DNA of 64,000 nt from the NCBI RefSeq assembly GCF_025766255.1, contig NW_026516741.1:124001-188000 (forward strand), given 5' to 3'. The translations under genes and the position numbers were made by a program. The notes under the pieces are model-generated. The model made no database searches and was not told where the DNA came from. It saw only the letters and a list, made by a program, of their open reading frames with translations. Source of the DNA: Zychaea mexicana. Its lineage: Eukaryota > Mucoromycota > Mucoromycetes > Mucorales > Lichtheimiaceae. Positions 24,186 to 36,557 of this stretch are shown piece after piece. Within the stretch, counting starts at the first letter, position 1. Every line of letters begins with the position of its first letter.

Positions 24186-27100
24186 TTATTGGCACTTTGA
24201 TCGCACAAATCCAAGCCATTGGAAATAGCTCATGCCCGAGTTGACTTGCTGTTGGTTTGCACCAGCAATAGCAGGTCCGCTGACATTCCGATCTTCAACC
24301 AAACGACTCAAAAACATGGCTCGCAAAAGTGGATCCCCGTCCTCCTTGACAAAGTATAACGAAGGATAATAGGTGCTTCTCCGTTCATTCCGTATGTGGT
24401 CAACAATTGCTGTCACTCGCTGTGAAAACGGATTGTTTAACTTTGGTAGATCCGCAACCTGGTAAGAATAAAAGTCAGATGCCGCACTCATAGATATCAA
24501 ATCCGGCTAAAGCCCTTTGTCGCAAAAATTAGTTACCTGTCCAGATTGAATCATTGTGACATTAGGCACGTTCAAAAAGTCCATGCACAACGGCGAGACT
24601 GCTTCCTTGCCAACCCAAATGTAGATGCTTTGTCCGTCTTCCAGCAGATAGCATCCATGTCGTTCTAGTTTCTCGCTCGATAGGTTTAGTCTAGGAGGCA
24701 TTACAAATTTCTTGGTATTCGGGTCAACCATGCCCGCCTATCATAATTAAAACAAATTAGCACTAATTCAACTAGCTTTCTTTGCTTTATTAGCAATTGT
24801 AACTCACACTTTGTGGCATGCTATGAAGACAATAGAATTTTGGTGCTATGAATTCTAGCCATAATTCTGCTGGCAGCGTTCGCAGTAAGACGGTGGCTCG
24901 TGCACGGATATCAGCGGGAATACTGCCTGAATCATTGAACGTTTCCTAAAAGAAATCCAAAAAATTGTCGGCTTCATTTGCTAATTTTTTTATGATCATC
25001 ATCTACTATTATACAGTAGATATCCCTACCGTTTTGAGTAAGCACAATATAAGGAATGGTAGCATGGAAAGGTTGCGGCCTACAGAAAGACGTGCAGCAC
25101 CGGTAGCTACAGAGCCAATGACTTCCTTTCCATACGCTGTGCAAATATCGATAATCTCCTTTGCCAAAAGATCTCGCGCATCTCGTAACTTGTAAGTGAC
25201 CGCCTTATCGATTGCTACAAGGAAATTTCAAATTAATTTTTCCCGCCATAATCACAGTTATAACAAATACAAACGCAGAAGGCGTAAAGAAATATGTATT
25301 ACCCTGGTGACAAATTGTGCGCGCAATCGCTGTTTGATCTGCTGATGAGAACAGTTCAGGCAACGTTCTAGCGACAGGTAGGCACAAGTTGATAACACGA
25401 ATGCGGCGCTCGCCAGAACAAGTAGTATACAGTAAAGCAGTCTGGAAGTAGACATGCGAGCCCTGAATATCTTCCTCCAGACCAATTTCAACACAGTAAG
25501 ACTGATCTCGGGGAACATTGGGCAAGGCCATAATATCGGGTACTCGTGTCGTACAATTGCCGTGGAATGCTTTGCAAACCATACCAGCAGAGCAACGCGT
25601 CCGCATCACCGCTTCAAGGCCGATTTTCTCAGCGAGCAATTTCTCAATTTCGTGTTCCAGTTTAACTGCGTCAGCGTTGTTGTTTGCGTTAAATCTTGGA
25701 TAGAAATGTGTTTGGCCACCGGTGAATCGTGGAATAACATCTACATTGTTTATTAGCATAAATCTGATATTTGTGTCGGACTTATCCCTCCCACCGGTAA
25801 CCCCGTCCCTTTCTTCCTATTTCTCCTAGTACTTACTCAACGTAGCAACATCAGCAAATGCACCACCAAATATAAACATATCAGCACACACTTGGGATTT
25901 GGCACATTCAGTTGCAAATGTTCGGTAAAAGCTGCTCGAAGGAGTCATTAGCGTTGTTTCGACGATAGCCTTCTTTTCTTCATGGGGTTTGACAGCACCG
26001 TCGCCAACATTTGGTAAGTTTCCCTGGAAGCATACAATTTTTCCGCCTGTTGAGGACTAGTATCATCGAAAAACATGATCTCTAGGTTAATCGTATATCC
26101 TTTTTACTTCTTCATCTTTGATATTTTGCCCATACCAGTAGCTTGCGCGCGGCTTGTAATGCTGTTCCCAAGCAGTTATTGACCATTTGTGATCCATCAT
26201 GCATGGTCTTTGTCCTTTCTAGCAAGTCCCCAATAATCGACTTTGCATCTGCGAGGTCCACCAATAAATCACTTGCGGCTCGTGGTAAATAAACGTCACT
26301 CAAATCGCCAACGACCAACATCTCCGGCTCATCTCCTGCCAACTTGTAGAATCCAACTGCATTGTCCACGGTAATCAAAGCAATTTTTGTCCTTCCATCC
26401 TCATTTGGTATGTTGTCAAGTGACTTCAAAATCGAGTTGGAGACAATGCCTACCATACCCGTTTGAATCGCCTGATAGGATGTGTCGATAATGAAAACGT
26501 AGGCTGGAGGTTGAGGAGGGCGTACCATGTAGTCTGCTGAAGCAATAAAATCAACGCAGCCATAGTTGAGTTCTGGTCGACTCCAACGATCAACTTGCTG
26601 TTGGCTAATAGCATCCCAATCGAAAGAAGTAGGAACTGCGTAAAATAAGAGCATAATATGGCTTTAAATACTTGAAAGGCTCGGTGTCCCCAATAATTCA
26701 TTCGCGGCAGAGCTCTTACCATCATTTTCTAAACCACAGATATTGCATTGCCACTTTAATGCGCCTTGATTAAAACGAACAAAAGGGTTGATGTAGCTTT
26801 TACAGCGGGTGCATCGAGCGACAACTGTATCCGTGACAACTGGTACTTCCGTCTACATGACCATACTACTGTCAGTACATATGACAACCTCATAATTGAT
26901 GTAGTATACATCCATACACCAACTTACACCAGAAGGATAAGGTTCAAGCAAGAGAGCAAATGGTATTTTGGATTTCTTGAGAAGTGCGTTCGAGGCAGGT
27001 GCCGCGTTCAATGTAGAGCGCTTAAAGATCGAAGGAGTCTGGGCGTTTGATGATGGCGTGACAGAAATCTAAATTCATTCACTAAGTTAGCCTTGTTAAT

Positions 27101-27757
27101 CTCAACTTCCCCTCTTGAAACCCAACATCCCATTTCTAATATTATTGTCAATATTACGTTTTGACCAACTTGCGGTGTCGGTGGTGTCAAATCCAGGTCG
27201 TCAACAAGTGGTACTTGCCCAACCAAAGGAATATCGTCTCGCGGCATAGGTTGTTGAGTTTGTCCGTACAAGTTCATATTGGCCATACCATTGGCTAAAC
27301 TGTTTGCATAATTATTATTACTATTTGGCTGTTGTTGTTGAAGAGGAGGAGGAGTGGATGTCATTGTTGTCGGGTACGCGGGATTGGGTATGGTTGCGGG
27401 TTGAATTCCTCCTTGCATTGGAGAAAACTGCTGTGGGGGTGCAGGTTGTGCTGCCAAGGACTGGTCCGCTGTGACATAAGTTGGGTAATGGCGCTTTATG
27501 CGTCGACCAGCGCTTGCCGGTGCATTGTGATCTGAGGAAGGTGAAACAGGTCGGCTTTGATGAAGATGCGGAGTAGACGGTGGCGACAATGTGTTTGCTG
27601 ATGATGACGGAGGTCGCTGTGGAACAGCTTGTTGCTGTTGCTGGTATTGTTGGTTATAAGCCATGGGCGGCTGCCCTCGTGCAGGAGGTGGCAGTGGTGG
27701 ACCTCCGTTAGGTGCCGGAAATTGTGAATTAGGAGCGTAAGGGTAATTTTGAGTCAT
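24186..27757 (-). CDS. SEC24: COPII coat cargo adaptor Sec24
   Basis: Cargo-binding subunit of the COPII inner coat, pairing with Sec23 on ER exit sites. I read about 10 exons and roughly 930 residues. Domain order matches Sec24: a Pro/Gln/Asn-rich disordered N-terminus (exon 1, 27757 to about 27157), the RSTLNAAPASNALLKKSKIP segment, a zinc finger (CTRC...CNIC, about 26840-26730), a trunk domain with DYMVRPPQPPAYVFIIDTSY and VDNAVGFYKL, beta-sandwich and helical segments, and a C-terminal gelsolin-like domain (RHGCYLLEDGQSIYIWVGKEA). The last exon runs from 24500 to 24186 and ends in GMSYFQWLGFVRSKCQ. The start at 27757 is the first ATG giving the family-like Pro-rich leader. Paralogues (Lst1/Sfb2) are possible, but the overall layout is standard Sec24. 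Confidence 0.93.
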
Positions 27758-28379
27758 CCGCGTCGTAGCTGCTGCTTTTGTCCACCGAGATTAGCGAAGG
27801 CAAAAAAAAAGAGAAACGGAGTAATCTCGCTCGTGCCTGACTCTTTGTGTGACACCACCTATCATTCAAACTAGCGACACCACATATAGTACGCCATGCG
27901 GTGTTGCTATTGCTTACCCATCATCTTTGCTCCCTTGTTCTTTTAGAAGTTCTTTAGAAAATAGAAAAACTTAAACATTTAAATGCTATTTTTTCAAATA
28001 TAACATGGACGAAAACTGGAGTGAATTATACCAATACATGGTCCCTGGAATACAAAGCGATGGGGGCGCGGAATGAAGCTCGAGTGCTAGACAGATAATA
28101 CTCAGGGCGCCATTCAAATTTTGCCACGTTTCCTTCACTTTTTCTATTGTTTATTATGAATGGCATGAACAGTAGATCCACACAAGGATCAACTTGAGTG
28201 GTGATATAATGATATAGTTGTACAACCAGTAACGTTTTGTCCTCAAATCCCACTTCACCTAACAATGCGTTTTGATTCCGTCCTTTATATTATGTATTAT
28301 TATTTTAGTTTAAACATTTTGGTCGCATCAATTAACCATAAGATATGCACCGCGTTACACTAACTCTTCCTCCATTTTT
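27758..28379. other. Intergenic region, SEC24 promoter and telobox gene 3' flank
   Basis: Holds the upstream region of minus-strand SEC24 and the downstream flank of the minus-strand telobox gene. The 79-codon open frame at 28026-28265 has no recognisable similarity. Confidence 0.5.
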
Positions 28380-30724
28380 TCATGACCGACTGGCTTCTCG
28401 CGCCCGCCGTATTGTCGCTCGTCGTTGGGAGCGTTGAGCAGAATTTTGAGTGGCTGTTCCAGCATCAGGTTCTAGACACTCATATACCCCAAGGGGCACA
28501 TTCACTGTTCGACGATATGTTATCTCGTTTCGTGCCTTGTCTTTAAGTTGTACATTGGTACGATTACGTAGTCTGTCTCTTAAGAGGTGATCGCTCTTAA
28601 TTTTCGCCCAGTTACTCGCACCATATTGTGCCAGCCCCTCTTCCAACGCTGCAATCTCATCGTCTGACCATGTATTATATGTTCTTCCATGAGCATGGAG
28701 TACTCTTTGGGTAGCAGATGATGCTACAGGAGGTGCCGAGGCAAGAGAAGCTGACTGTGGTGTGAATGGTAAATCTCTTCGAATACGTGGACGTGCTGAA
28801 GCTACGCTTCGTGATTGTTCAGGTTGAGCAGCTTGTATTGCGTCATCATAGTTATTGATTTCATTCTTGTCGGTTTCGAGTATAGGTGAAGCAGGGCCTT
28901 CATTGATTGTTCTATTATTCAATAGCTTAGTATGAGGTTCAGAATGGTATAGTCCAAAGTATAAGTATACAAAAAGTTTACCGTGGCAAACCATGTGGCA
29001 AAATCTCGTCTTGTCTTTGCGATGATGCTGTCGGTGTCGGTGATGGAGAAGACGAGGGATTTTGTGCATTTTCAGGCCCTTCATTCGGGTATGGTTGTGA
29101 TCCATTGATATCGGGAGTACTGAGCTCATCATTATCAACTACGTTTGTAGTGTTGCTAGGTACTAGGCGTTCTTCAGGGTTATCTTCAAGTGATTGGAGA
29201 CTGGACAAATTGGTATGCGGGTGGGATTCAAAATAGTCCTGGTCATCCCTGTCGTACTCATCAATTACGCCTTCGTCTTGAGAGCTTGCAGGTAATACGC
29301 GTGGCCGTTTCGCTTTTGGGCTTTCGATTGATTGCTCTTCTTCATCGTCATCGTCTGGCATGTTTCTTTTTGAAAATTCACCAGTGGTAACGTCGTCTTC
29401 GTCTTCGAGTTCATCTTGTTCCGATTCGTCTTCACGGTTCTCCTGCTGTTGAGCTTCCCTTAATACCCTTTCTTCTTCTTCCGCTAGCTCTCTTGCTTCC
29501 TCGAATACATCGTCTGCTTCGTCTGCGTCTTCTTTGTGTACGAATTCTTCTGCTTCTTCGAATACATCTTCTGCTTCTTCTTCTTCTTGCTCGTGAAAGT
29601 CTTTTTCAAGCCTCGTTATTTCCTCGTCTACATCTGGTATCGTCTTTTGTGTGTCTGACTAATGATAATTGAGAAAAAATATATCAGTGCCAGTTGAAAA
29701 GAAACAAAGTCTTTCAAGTACATGTTCGTTCAACTTACAACAGGGTATAGAGTTTCAAAGTCTGCCAGAATGTCATAACATACTTGGATCCACTTTTCTC
29801 GCACAGTTATATGCATACCATGTTCAAGGCACTCATCAACAAATTCTGCGTCAAGCATCTAAAACATATTCAAATTTCTGTAAAGACGGAACTAAGAGAG
29901 CGTGACGCTCGCACCCATACTCACAGTTTGATAAGAGAGTTACCTACCTCGTTACATTTGTCTTTGAGCATTCGAAGAAGGACACTAACGTCCTGATCCG
30001 AATCCGATAACCCAAGTGCTTCCGCAGTCTTTGGAAAGAAGAACTGCAGCACATCATATGCTTCGGCTTCTTCTTGCTCTCCGTTTGCCACGCGGTCTTC
30101 GATTTTCCTGACAGCTGCCCAAGTTGTGATATATACAAACGTCGAGAACAAAGAATGTGAATAGGCAAACTCCTTGGGTACTACAACGCGAAAAAAATCG
30201 TTGATTCCTTCTTCGATTCCTAGACGGTTCCAGACAGCCACTGTAAACGTTTGGAGATTGATGCGCGCGACGTGACGTGACACTTTTGCAAGATAACTTG
30301 GATCGATTGCAGTTGAATCACGCTCTCTGCGAAGTCGAGAAGCAATTTCTTCCATCTTAATGAAACGTGATGAAGTGACATTTTTCCTTGCCTCTGTCAA
30401 CAACATTGTGGTCAGAACAGTCAGTTTAGATCCTCAATAATAAAAATGCAGCAGATCAAAGCACGATTACAAACCTTCAAGTTTTTCGAACAACCCTCTC
30501 AAATACTTGTCGTTAGTATCTTGAGGGTCCCATTTATCCAAGGCACTGACAATTTCGCAAGCGACATCGTTTGCGTTGGAAATCTTTTCAGATAATGTGG
30601 CCATTTGGGAAGAGTGGGTGGAGAGGTACTTGGCGTTTGAATAGTCGTTGATACAAGTAATTAAAAATGAAAGTCCAGAGCCACTGTTGTTATATGTTAC
30701 CCAGCTTCTGAGACCAAGAGCCAT
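28380..30724 (-). CDS. Telobox Myb/SANT DNA-binding protein, Tbf1/TRF-like
   Basis: Likely nuclear protein binding TTAGGG-type repeats at telomeres or promoters, like yeast Tbf1, fission-yeast Taz1/Teb1 and animal TRFs. Five exons are read (30724-30474, about 30392-29947, about 29862-29740, about 29659-28980, about 28914-28380), giving roughly 680 residues. The N-terminal 270 residues look all-helical and occupy the place of the TRF-type dimerisation domain; this is inference, as I see no diagnostic motif. A very acidic segment follows with two near-copies of an EDVFEEA-like unit, then a basic patch (SPKAKRPRV) that could be a nuclear signal. The C-terminus has one SANT/Myb repeat: TWSDDEIAALEEGL...NWAKI, ending in the telobox NVQLKDKARN. 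That telobox is strong evidence for the family; orthology to one named member is unproven. Confidence 0.8.
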
Positions 30725-31559
30725 GTTCTGTTAATTTTGTTATGCCGTCAATAAGTTTTGGCTATGAGGATAATACTTTTTAATGGGACTTTAGTATCAC
30801 TGCGAGGCCAGCAAGTAATTCTTTGAGAAATGATAGAAGATACACTAGCATTTCTTCTGTACTCAACCTCGCAAAGCACTCATGTGAATATGTATACCAC
30901 TGTTTGTATAAACAAATGCACTGAAAACAATAGCAATGAAGATAATCCATCTTTGTGTACTGCATTGGCAATTTTTACAGAGTATTACTACATTCTCTCA
31001 CAGCGAAGTAATCAAGTTTTGCTCACTATCAATGAGAGGGATGAACCTTCCCTAAGATACAACTTCCTGAACAACCGACTTCCTGATTTGTACGATAATT
31101 GCCTTTTGCAACACTTGGCTATCACTTTTAAAACTCTGGCGGGGTTGCAGTGTAAGAGTCAAGTTCATCTTAGTCCAGACAGGCAGACAAAGGTGGAGAA
31201 CCTTAAAAGCGCGGGAAACGTAATGCGAATGGACGCTTTGGATCTTTCTTTTCACTCGGAGAAATATCATTCTTTCTTGGTGGTATGTGCCTGGATAGTT
31301 GCAAACGACTAGACCTAAAACATACTGCTTCGTTGTAGCATCACATGACGGTTAAATGGTTGCACTGAATAGACTTTATTACCACCTGGAAAAAATGATG
31401 TGCAACCGACTCCAACAACTAGTGCCAGCGCGATCGACCAGTGCCATCATCAGGAGCAAGGCCCGCATTGCATACGATATAAAAAGGACGCTTTTTAACA
31501 AACAGATAACGCACACTTCATATCCACTCAAAAACCCTGTTCCTTTAGCCTCTTCACCA
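30725..31559. other. Divergent intergenic region, telobox gene to aminopeptidase
   Basis: Promoter region for two divergent genes. A 160-codon ATG frame at 30830-31312 (+) crosses it, but it resembles no family and overlaps where both promoters must lie, so it is not annotated as a gene. The frame leading into the aminopeptidase is open from 31356, but the signal-peptide ATG at 31560 is preferred. Confidence 0.5.
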
Positions 31560-33484
31560 ATGAAACCGTGGTCTCTGTTGCATTGTTGGTGGTCAACTCT
31601 TTTTCTCCTTCCGCTCGCTTTAGGAGCAGCAAATAACGGTCTTGTTTCAAGAGACATACCCTCCCAAGCCTACTCTACTGCTATGCTCGTAAAAGATTCC
31701 TCCTTGGACGATCCTTCCGTCGAGTCATTCTTTATTCCCGGCGCCAAAGTATTCGATCGCTACTTTGATTGCCCTTTAGGTACGTGTTGAGTTATAGTCT
31801 CGCTGAAACTAGAGTTTTTCTGACTTTCTACGTCGTTGGGGTTGTTAGATTACAGTGATGTCTCTGGATCGCACAACATTACTGTGTTTGCTCGTCACCT
31901 CGTCCCTCCGGGCAAAGAAAGCGAGATCAAAACCTTGCCATTCTTAATTTATCTGCAGGTATGACATAATCTATCGTGTTGCCAGGGTAACAAGTAACCA
32001 GGTAAAGAAGGCTGTAAGCTAACCAAGAAATTTATAAAAAGGGCGGTCCCGGTTTCGAAGTTGCTTTGCCATCAAGCTCGTCTGGTTGGATTAAGGCTGC
32101 TTTTGACAACGGATATCAAGTGCTGTGAGTGTGTATTATGCGAGTCAAATCATTTTTGGCTTGACATACTAAGTTTTCTCCACCTTCTTTATTGTTACAG
32201 TCTTTTGGATCAACGCGGCACAGGTTTATCCACCGCGATCTCTGCAGAATCGCTGGAATTCTTAAAGACGGATGAGGCTAAGGCTGCATACCTAACGCAT
32301 TTTCGCGCCGACAGCATCGTCCGCGATTGTGAAACGATCCGCAAAAAACTTACTGCTGGCCGCCCATCCGATAGCGAAAGCAGAGTTGCGCTCTTGGGCC
32401 AAAGCTTTGGTGGTTTCTGCATCACCACCTATCTTAGTCTTTTGTAAGTGTGATATTCATACCAAATTCTTTTCAGTGCCTGTATAAATGCATGTGTACA
32501 TGGAAAGTAGCCAGAATTTATAATGCTTTTTCTTTGAATAGCCCTGAATCTGTCGAGCAAGCATTTATCACCGGTGGCGTACCACCACTTGTTGACTCTC
32601 CCGAACCTGTATATCGTGCATTGTATCCTCGCGTTCTCAAGCGCAACAAACTGTACTATTCCAAATTCCCAAACGATGTCGAACGCGTTCGTGCGATTCA
32701 TGCCTATCTTAGTAACAACAAAGTCACTCTCCCCAACGGTGGCACCCTTTCGCCTCGCCGTTTCCTCCAATTGGGTATCCAGTTTGGCTTTTCTGGTGGA
32801 TACGACACCGTGCATCAACTCGTCAATTATGCTGCTAATGACCTTGCACAGCAGGGCAAAATCAGCTTCAAAACGTTGTCAAATATTCAGGCGCTGTATG
32901 ATTGGGATACAAATGTCATTTATGCTATTCTACATGAAGCTATCTATTGTCAAGGCAAGCAGAGCAACTGGGCGGCTGAACGCGTGCTCAATGAGGAACC
33001 TTTTGCAACAGAATTCGAGTGGCGTTTGGATCATCTAAAGCCGGATCAGGCTGTGTATTTCACGGGTGAAATGATTTATCCATTCATGCTAGATGATTAT
33101 GTCGAGCTTCAGCCGCTGAAGAATGTTGCCAATTTGTTGGCCGAATACAAGGGATGGGGTCAGCTTTATGATGAAAAGGTACTAGCTAAGAACGAGGTAC
33201 CAGTGGCCGGTGTCAGCTATTTCGACGATATATATGTTGACCGCGAGTTTTCGGAGGAGACTGCATCTAAAATCAAGGGATTCCAGCAATATATTACCAA
33301 CGAGTTCGGCCACAAGTAAGTGTATATGTAATGTATGAAGGCATGCGGGGACCAATGAACAAGGCAAAAGTTGATACGATCTGATTTTTCATTTCTTCTC
33401 ATTAGTGGTGTACGCGTTGAAGGCGAGCGTATCATGAACTATTTATTCAAGCTTGCTTCTGGTGAAGAGTCATACAATCGATAG
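31560..33484 (+). CDS. Secreted prolyl-aminopeptidase-like alpha/beta hydrolase (S33)
   Basis: Serine hydrolase of the proline iminopeptidase group, expected to release N-terminal Pro or related residues from peptides. Six exons (about 31560-31780, 31851-31959, 32041-32125, 32203-32443, 32542-33317, 33406-33484) give about 500 residues. The ATG at 31560 begins a clear signal peptide with a hydrophobic core (STLFLLPLALGAA), so secretion or vacuolar delivery is likely. Catalytic landmarks are the oxyanion segment GGPGFE, DQRGTGLS, the nucleophile elbow GQSFGG (Ser), a late SYFDDIY segment (candidate Asp) and GHNGVR across the last intron (candidate His). A family-typical cap domain lies between the elbow and the C-terminus. 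An upstream in-frame ATG at 31356 would add 68 residues and bury the signal peptide, so it was not chosen. Confidence 0.88.
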
Positions 33485-33903
33485 ACTAGAGCAACACATA
33501 CTCTTTTTGCTGTATTTGTAAATACATTTAGCTGCTCATTTTCCATCTGAGTGACAGTGCTGTTAGTTGTATATCCATAACATATACTTTTTTTTAAATG
33601 AATGTCTGGTCACTGGTGGTTATTCCAGGGAGCCAAATATCGTGTAAGGCAGCAGAAGTGAGTGGACGCTCTTCACCTTGCAATCTTCGCTTTCCTGTTC
33701 ACATAGAGTGGCTTTCTGCTACTGGCCTTTTGTATTTCTAGCTTGCTATTATTAAAGAATGCCTTTATATGTAGCTGAAAAGTAAGCATTTGGTTATCAC
33801 GCGAAAGTAAAAAAAAAGGTGGAAGTGAACAAAAGTGATATATCTCTTAGCCAAAAGAGAACAGTGAGTCAACGGAACTAGTTGGGCACGACACTAAACT
33901 TAT
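33485..33903. other. Convergent intergenic region
   Basis: Shared 3' flank of the plus-strand aminopeptidase and the minus-strand oxidase. An A-run lies at about 33809-33817. No gene or structured repeat is seen. Confidence 0.55.
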
Positions 33904-35668
33904 TTACAAACGACTGAATAAAGTAATAATATTTTCCTTCTCCTTCTGCAACTGTGCCTGGCCTTTTTCAACAAGCTGGGCAGCATAAAGGCCGGCTCCC
34001 CAACCCGACATGTGCCCAAACGCTATTGAAAACAATCATCCACCATCACGGTGGCCCTTTAGGTCAGTATTCTGGTCTTAGCCGTTATGTCTTTGATATC
34101 GCAATACAGAATACTCACATCCATGGCCGTAATTGTGGGTCACTACAACTCTTTTACCCGAAGGTGACGCTAGAAGGATTATATATTCAGCAATTGACAT
34201 ACGGAAATTATCAGAAAGCTCTCTTATTGTCTAAGGATTGAAAACATACCCATTATTTCGTTTTCTACTCGAGGCCCACCTTTCCGTACGGGTCGTACAC
34301 CAACTATATGTCCGACAATTTCCAGTTCCCTTGGTGTCCCATGACTCTTCTGGACTAGCTCGGGGCATATCTTCTGGGCAACAGCAAGAACTTTTTCAAC
34401 CGAGGCCGGGTTAACTGTTGGATCCCTTTCAGACGGAACATATACATGGCGTTAAACATGGGGATATATACAGTATAAGCGCTTTAATACATACATATTG
34501 TATTCCTCGTGAGTGGTTCCAAGTATCACTGTGCCATCTGAACGTGGGATAATGTAATACCCATCATCCTCTGCTTCTGCTATTGTGATATAACGTCATA
34601 CGTACGACAATAGTTGTTGAAAGTATGCACATCAGTTATGTGAGGATGTATGTCAAGGCCGCTGCATATTCTTGAATGAGAAGAATAGCCTGAGAAACGC
34701 TTTTAAACTTACACACGTAAGATATGGCTTTGCGGATATGTGGTGCAAGAACAATTACGTTCTGACCCCTGGTAGGTACGACCGCGTTGTCTTCTACACC
34801 ACCTAAAGTCCGTGCATGCATACCCGAGCAATTGATAATAGCATCAACACTATCATCCATGGCGTCTGATATATGTGATAGTGACACACGTTTAATCTGT
34901 CCCCCTAATGCAATGAACTGAGATAACAACCATTTTAAGTAGATTGCTGGATTAACAGCCACTTTGTACATATAAAAAAGAGCAACGAGAAAAAGAAAAG
35001 TGATGTGAGTAAAACTAGTTCTTATTATAAACTTTCATTTAAACTATCACTTCAAAGAGGGTTCATTACACGATGATCTTACTGGTAGTATAATGAACAC
35101 CAAACGTTGCACCCTGAGGCAGAGCATCACCTTCACCGAGCACCCGGAACTATTTGAAAAGTGGTAAGTGGTAGAAAGATTTTTTCTCTGTAGTATCTTT
35201 GAATTTACAGTAGGCACAAAGCTTTTAAACCACGGCTCCTTATCGTCAGCTGTAGGGTTACTGTAGTAATTGTAAGCAGGAATCACCATTATTCCAGTTT
35301 CATCCGATCTTCCTCTAGCAAGCTTCCAAAACAGCTTAAACGTATCACCATCGAATTCTATCCTTACATATATGCATAGAAAAACAACAACCATCATATG
35401 TACGCTGAATATGTATATAATACAATGAGTATGAGGACTACTGCTATTTCCGTTACTTACGCTGCTGCCGTTTGTATGCGTTTGTTGCGAGTGATTGCCA
35501 CACAGCACCGGCCCAAGTTGATGTGTATTCGATATTTAAAGGATCATTTGGAAAGTGTTTGGCCAACACAGTGACTCGGAACCCTTTCAACTGTAGAGCA
35601 ACAGCCGTGGATAATCCAATGACACCGGCACCTATTACATGAACGTTTACTTGACTTCTTCTAAACAT
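33904..35668 (-). CDS. D-amino-acid oxidase family FAD flavoenzyme, copy A
   Basis: FAD enzyme that deaminates D-amino acids (or D-Asp) with oxygen to 2-oxo acids, ammonia and H2O2. About eight exons run from the ATG at 35668. The N-terminus has the dinucleotide-binding motif VIGAGVIGLSTAVAL, followed by IEYTSTWAGAVW. Later segments include [57 protein letters not shown] and GVRPVRKGGPR, whose Arg is the expected substrate-carboxylate ligand. The end reads GHG-SFGHMSGWGAGLYAAQLVEKG across the last intron. The final three residues are SRL, a canonical type-1 peroxisomal targeting signal, fitting H2O2 production in peroxisomes. It lies head to head with its paralogue at 36558. Substrate preference (neutral versus acidic D-amino acids) cannot be read from this. 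Confidence 0.88.
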
Positions 35669-36557
35669 TTCTAAGGTCTTCGTTCTATCTTTGCGGCAAG
35701 CAGAAGAAAAAATAAAGGGAAAAAGTATTATTTTGTGTAAATCCTTTGATAAAGAATGACCGATACGCTTTATCTGGTTTGACCCAAAAGTTTATTGTTT
35801 GATGCCAATTTTTTTTGTTCACACGCCATTGCTGCATTATGTATGCAGAATTGTTATAAGTGGTAGTAGCTCGAGCACACGAATACTTTTGTTTTACTTG
35901 TATGCGCATAACGCAACAGCTACAGCGCTGAAGTGTTTTAAAACATTAAACTTGCAAATATGGGCATTTACAGCTTAACAAGAGCCGAAGACAACAGACA
36001 GCACGTCGCTTCAATTTTGGCGAAGCAAGACTTTTTTCTGTAGGCAATCAACACATATATTTGTAGATGGATAATATTATAACTCTACGTATTAAGAAGT
36101 TCGACAAATCCAATATGTATAAGCTCAACAAAGAAGAACACCGCTTCTTCTATCTTCATAGTTATCGACAAACGGTAACGATTTGTTATCTCAGCGACCT
36201 ATGCTTTTGTCGTACAACCGCGGATATTCCACTGTTGCAACACACAGTATAAGTATATCTCACTCTCTTCCACTTTTTGTTCTCTTTTCCATGGCCTGAT
36301 ATACATATAACAGCAGCATTTTACCAAATAGCTGACTTTATGATAGCGGGAAAGAATTCTACCTTTTTATATGCAACAGGTGGCGCATTTTAGTACAAAA
36401 ACAGTTTATCATAACTCGCATTTACCTAATTTTGGTATAAATGCTCTGTCGCACAAAGCCAACCTTATATTTAAAGATGGTCTGGTTTTCTCTCAATAAG
36501 GTCGGGAAAAAGAAGAAGAAGAATCGCTCCTTTTCTGCAATCACCGTGGCTAACACA
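35669..36557. promoter_or_regulatory. Shared divergent promoter region of the two oxidase genes
   Basis: 889 bases separate the start codons of the two divergently transcribed oxidase paralogues. The region is AT-rich and holds no supported gene. An open frame runs from 36441 into copy B, but its AAGAAGAAGAAGAA stretch and non-conserved residues argue for a leader rather than coding. A shared promoter would allow co-induction, for example by D-amino acids; that is inference. Confidence 0.45.

Noticed and set aside
30830..31312. 160-codon ATG frame between the telobox and aminopeptidase genes
   Set aside because: It lies across the divergent promoters, has no recognisable domain, and its residues do not resemble a conserved protein.
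31356..31559. N-terminal extension of the aminopeptidase
   Set aside because: The upstream Met would bury a clear signal peptide; the extension has no family match.
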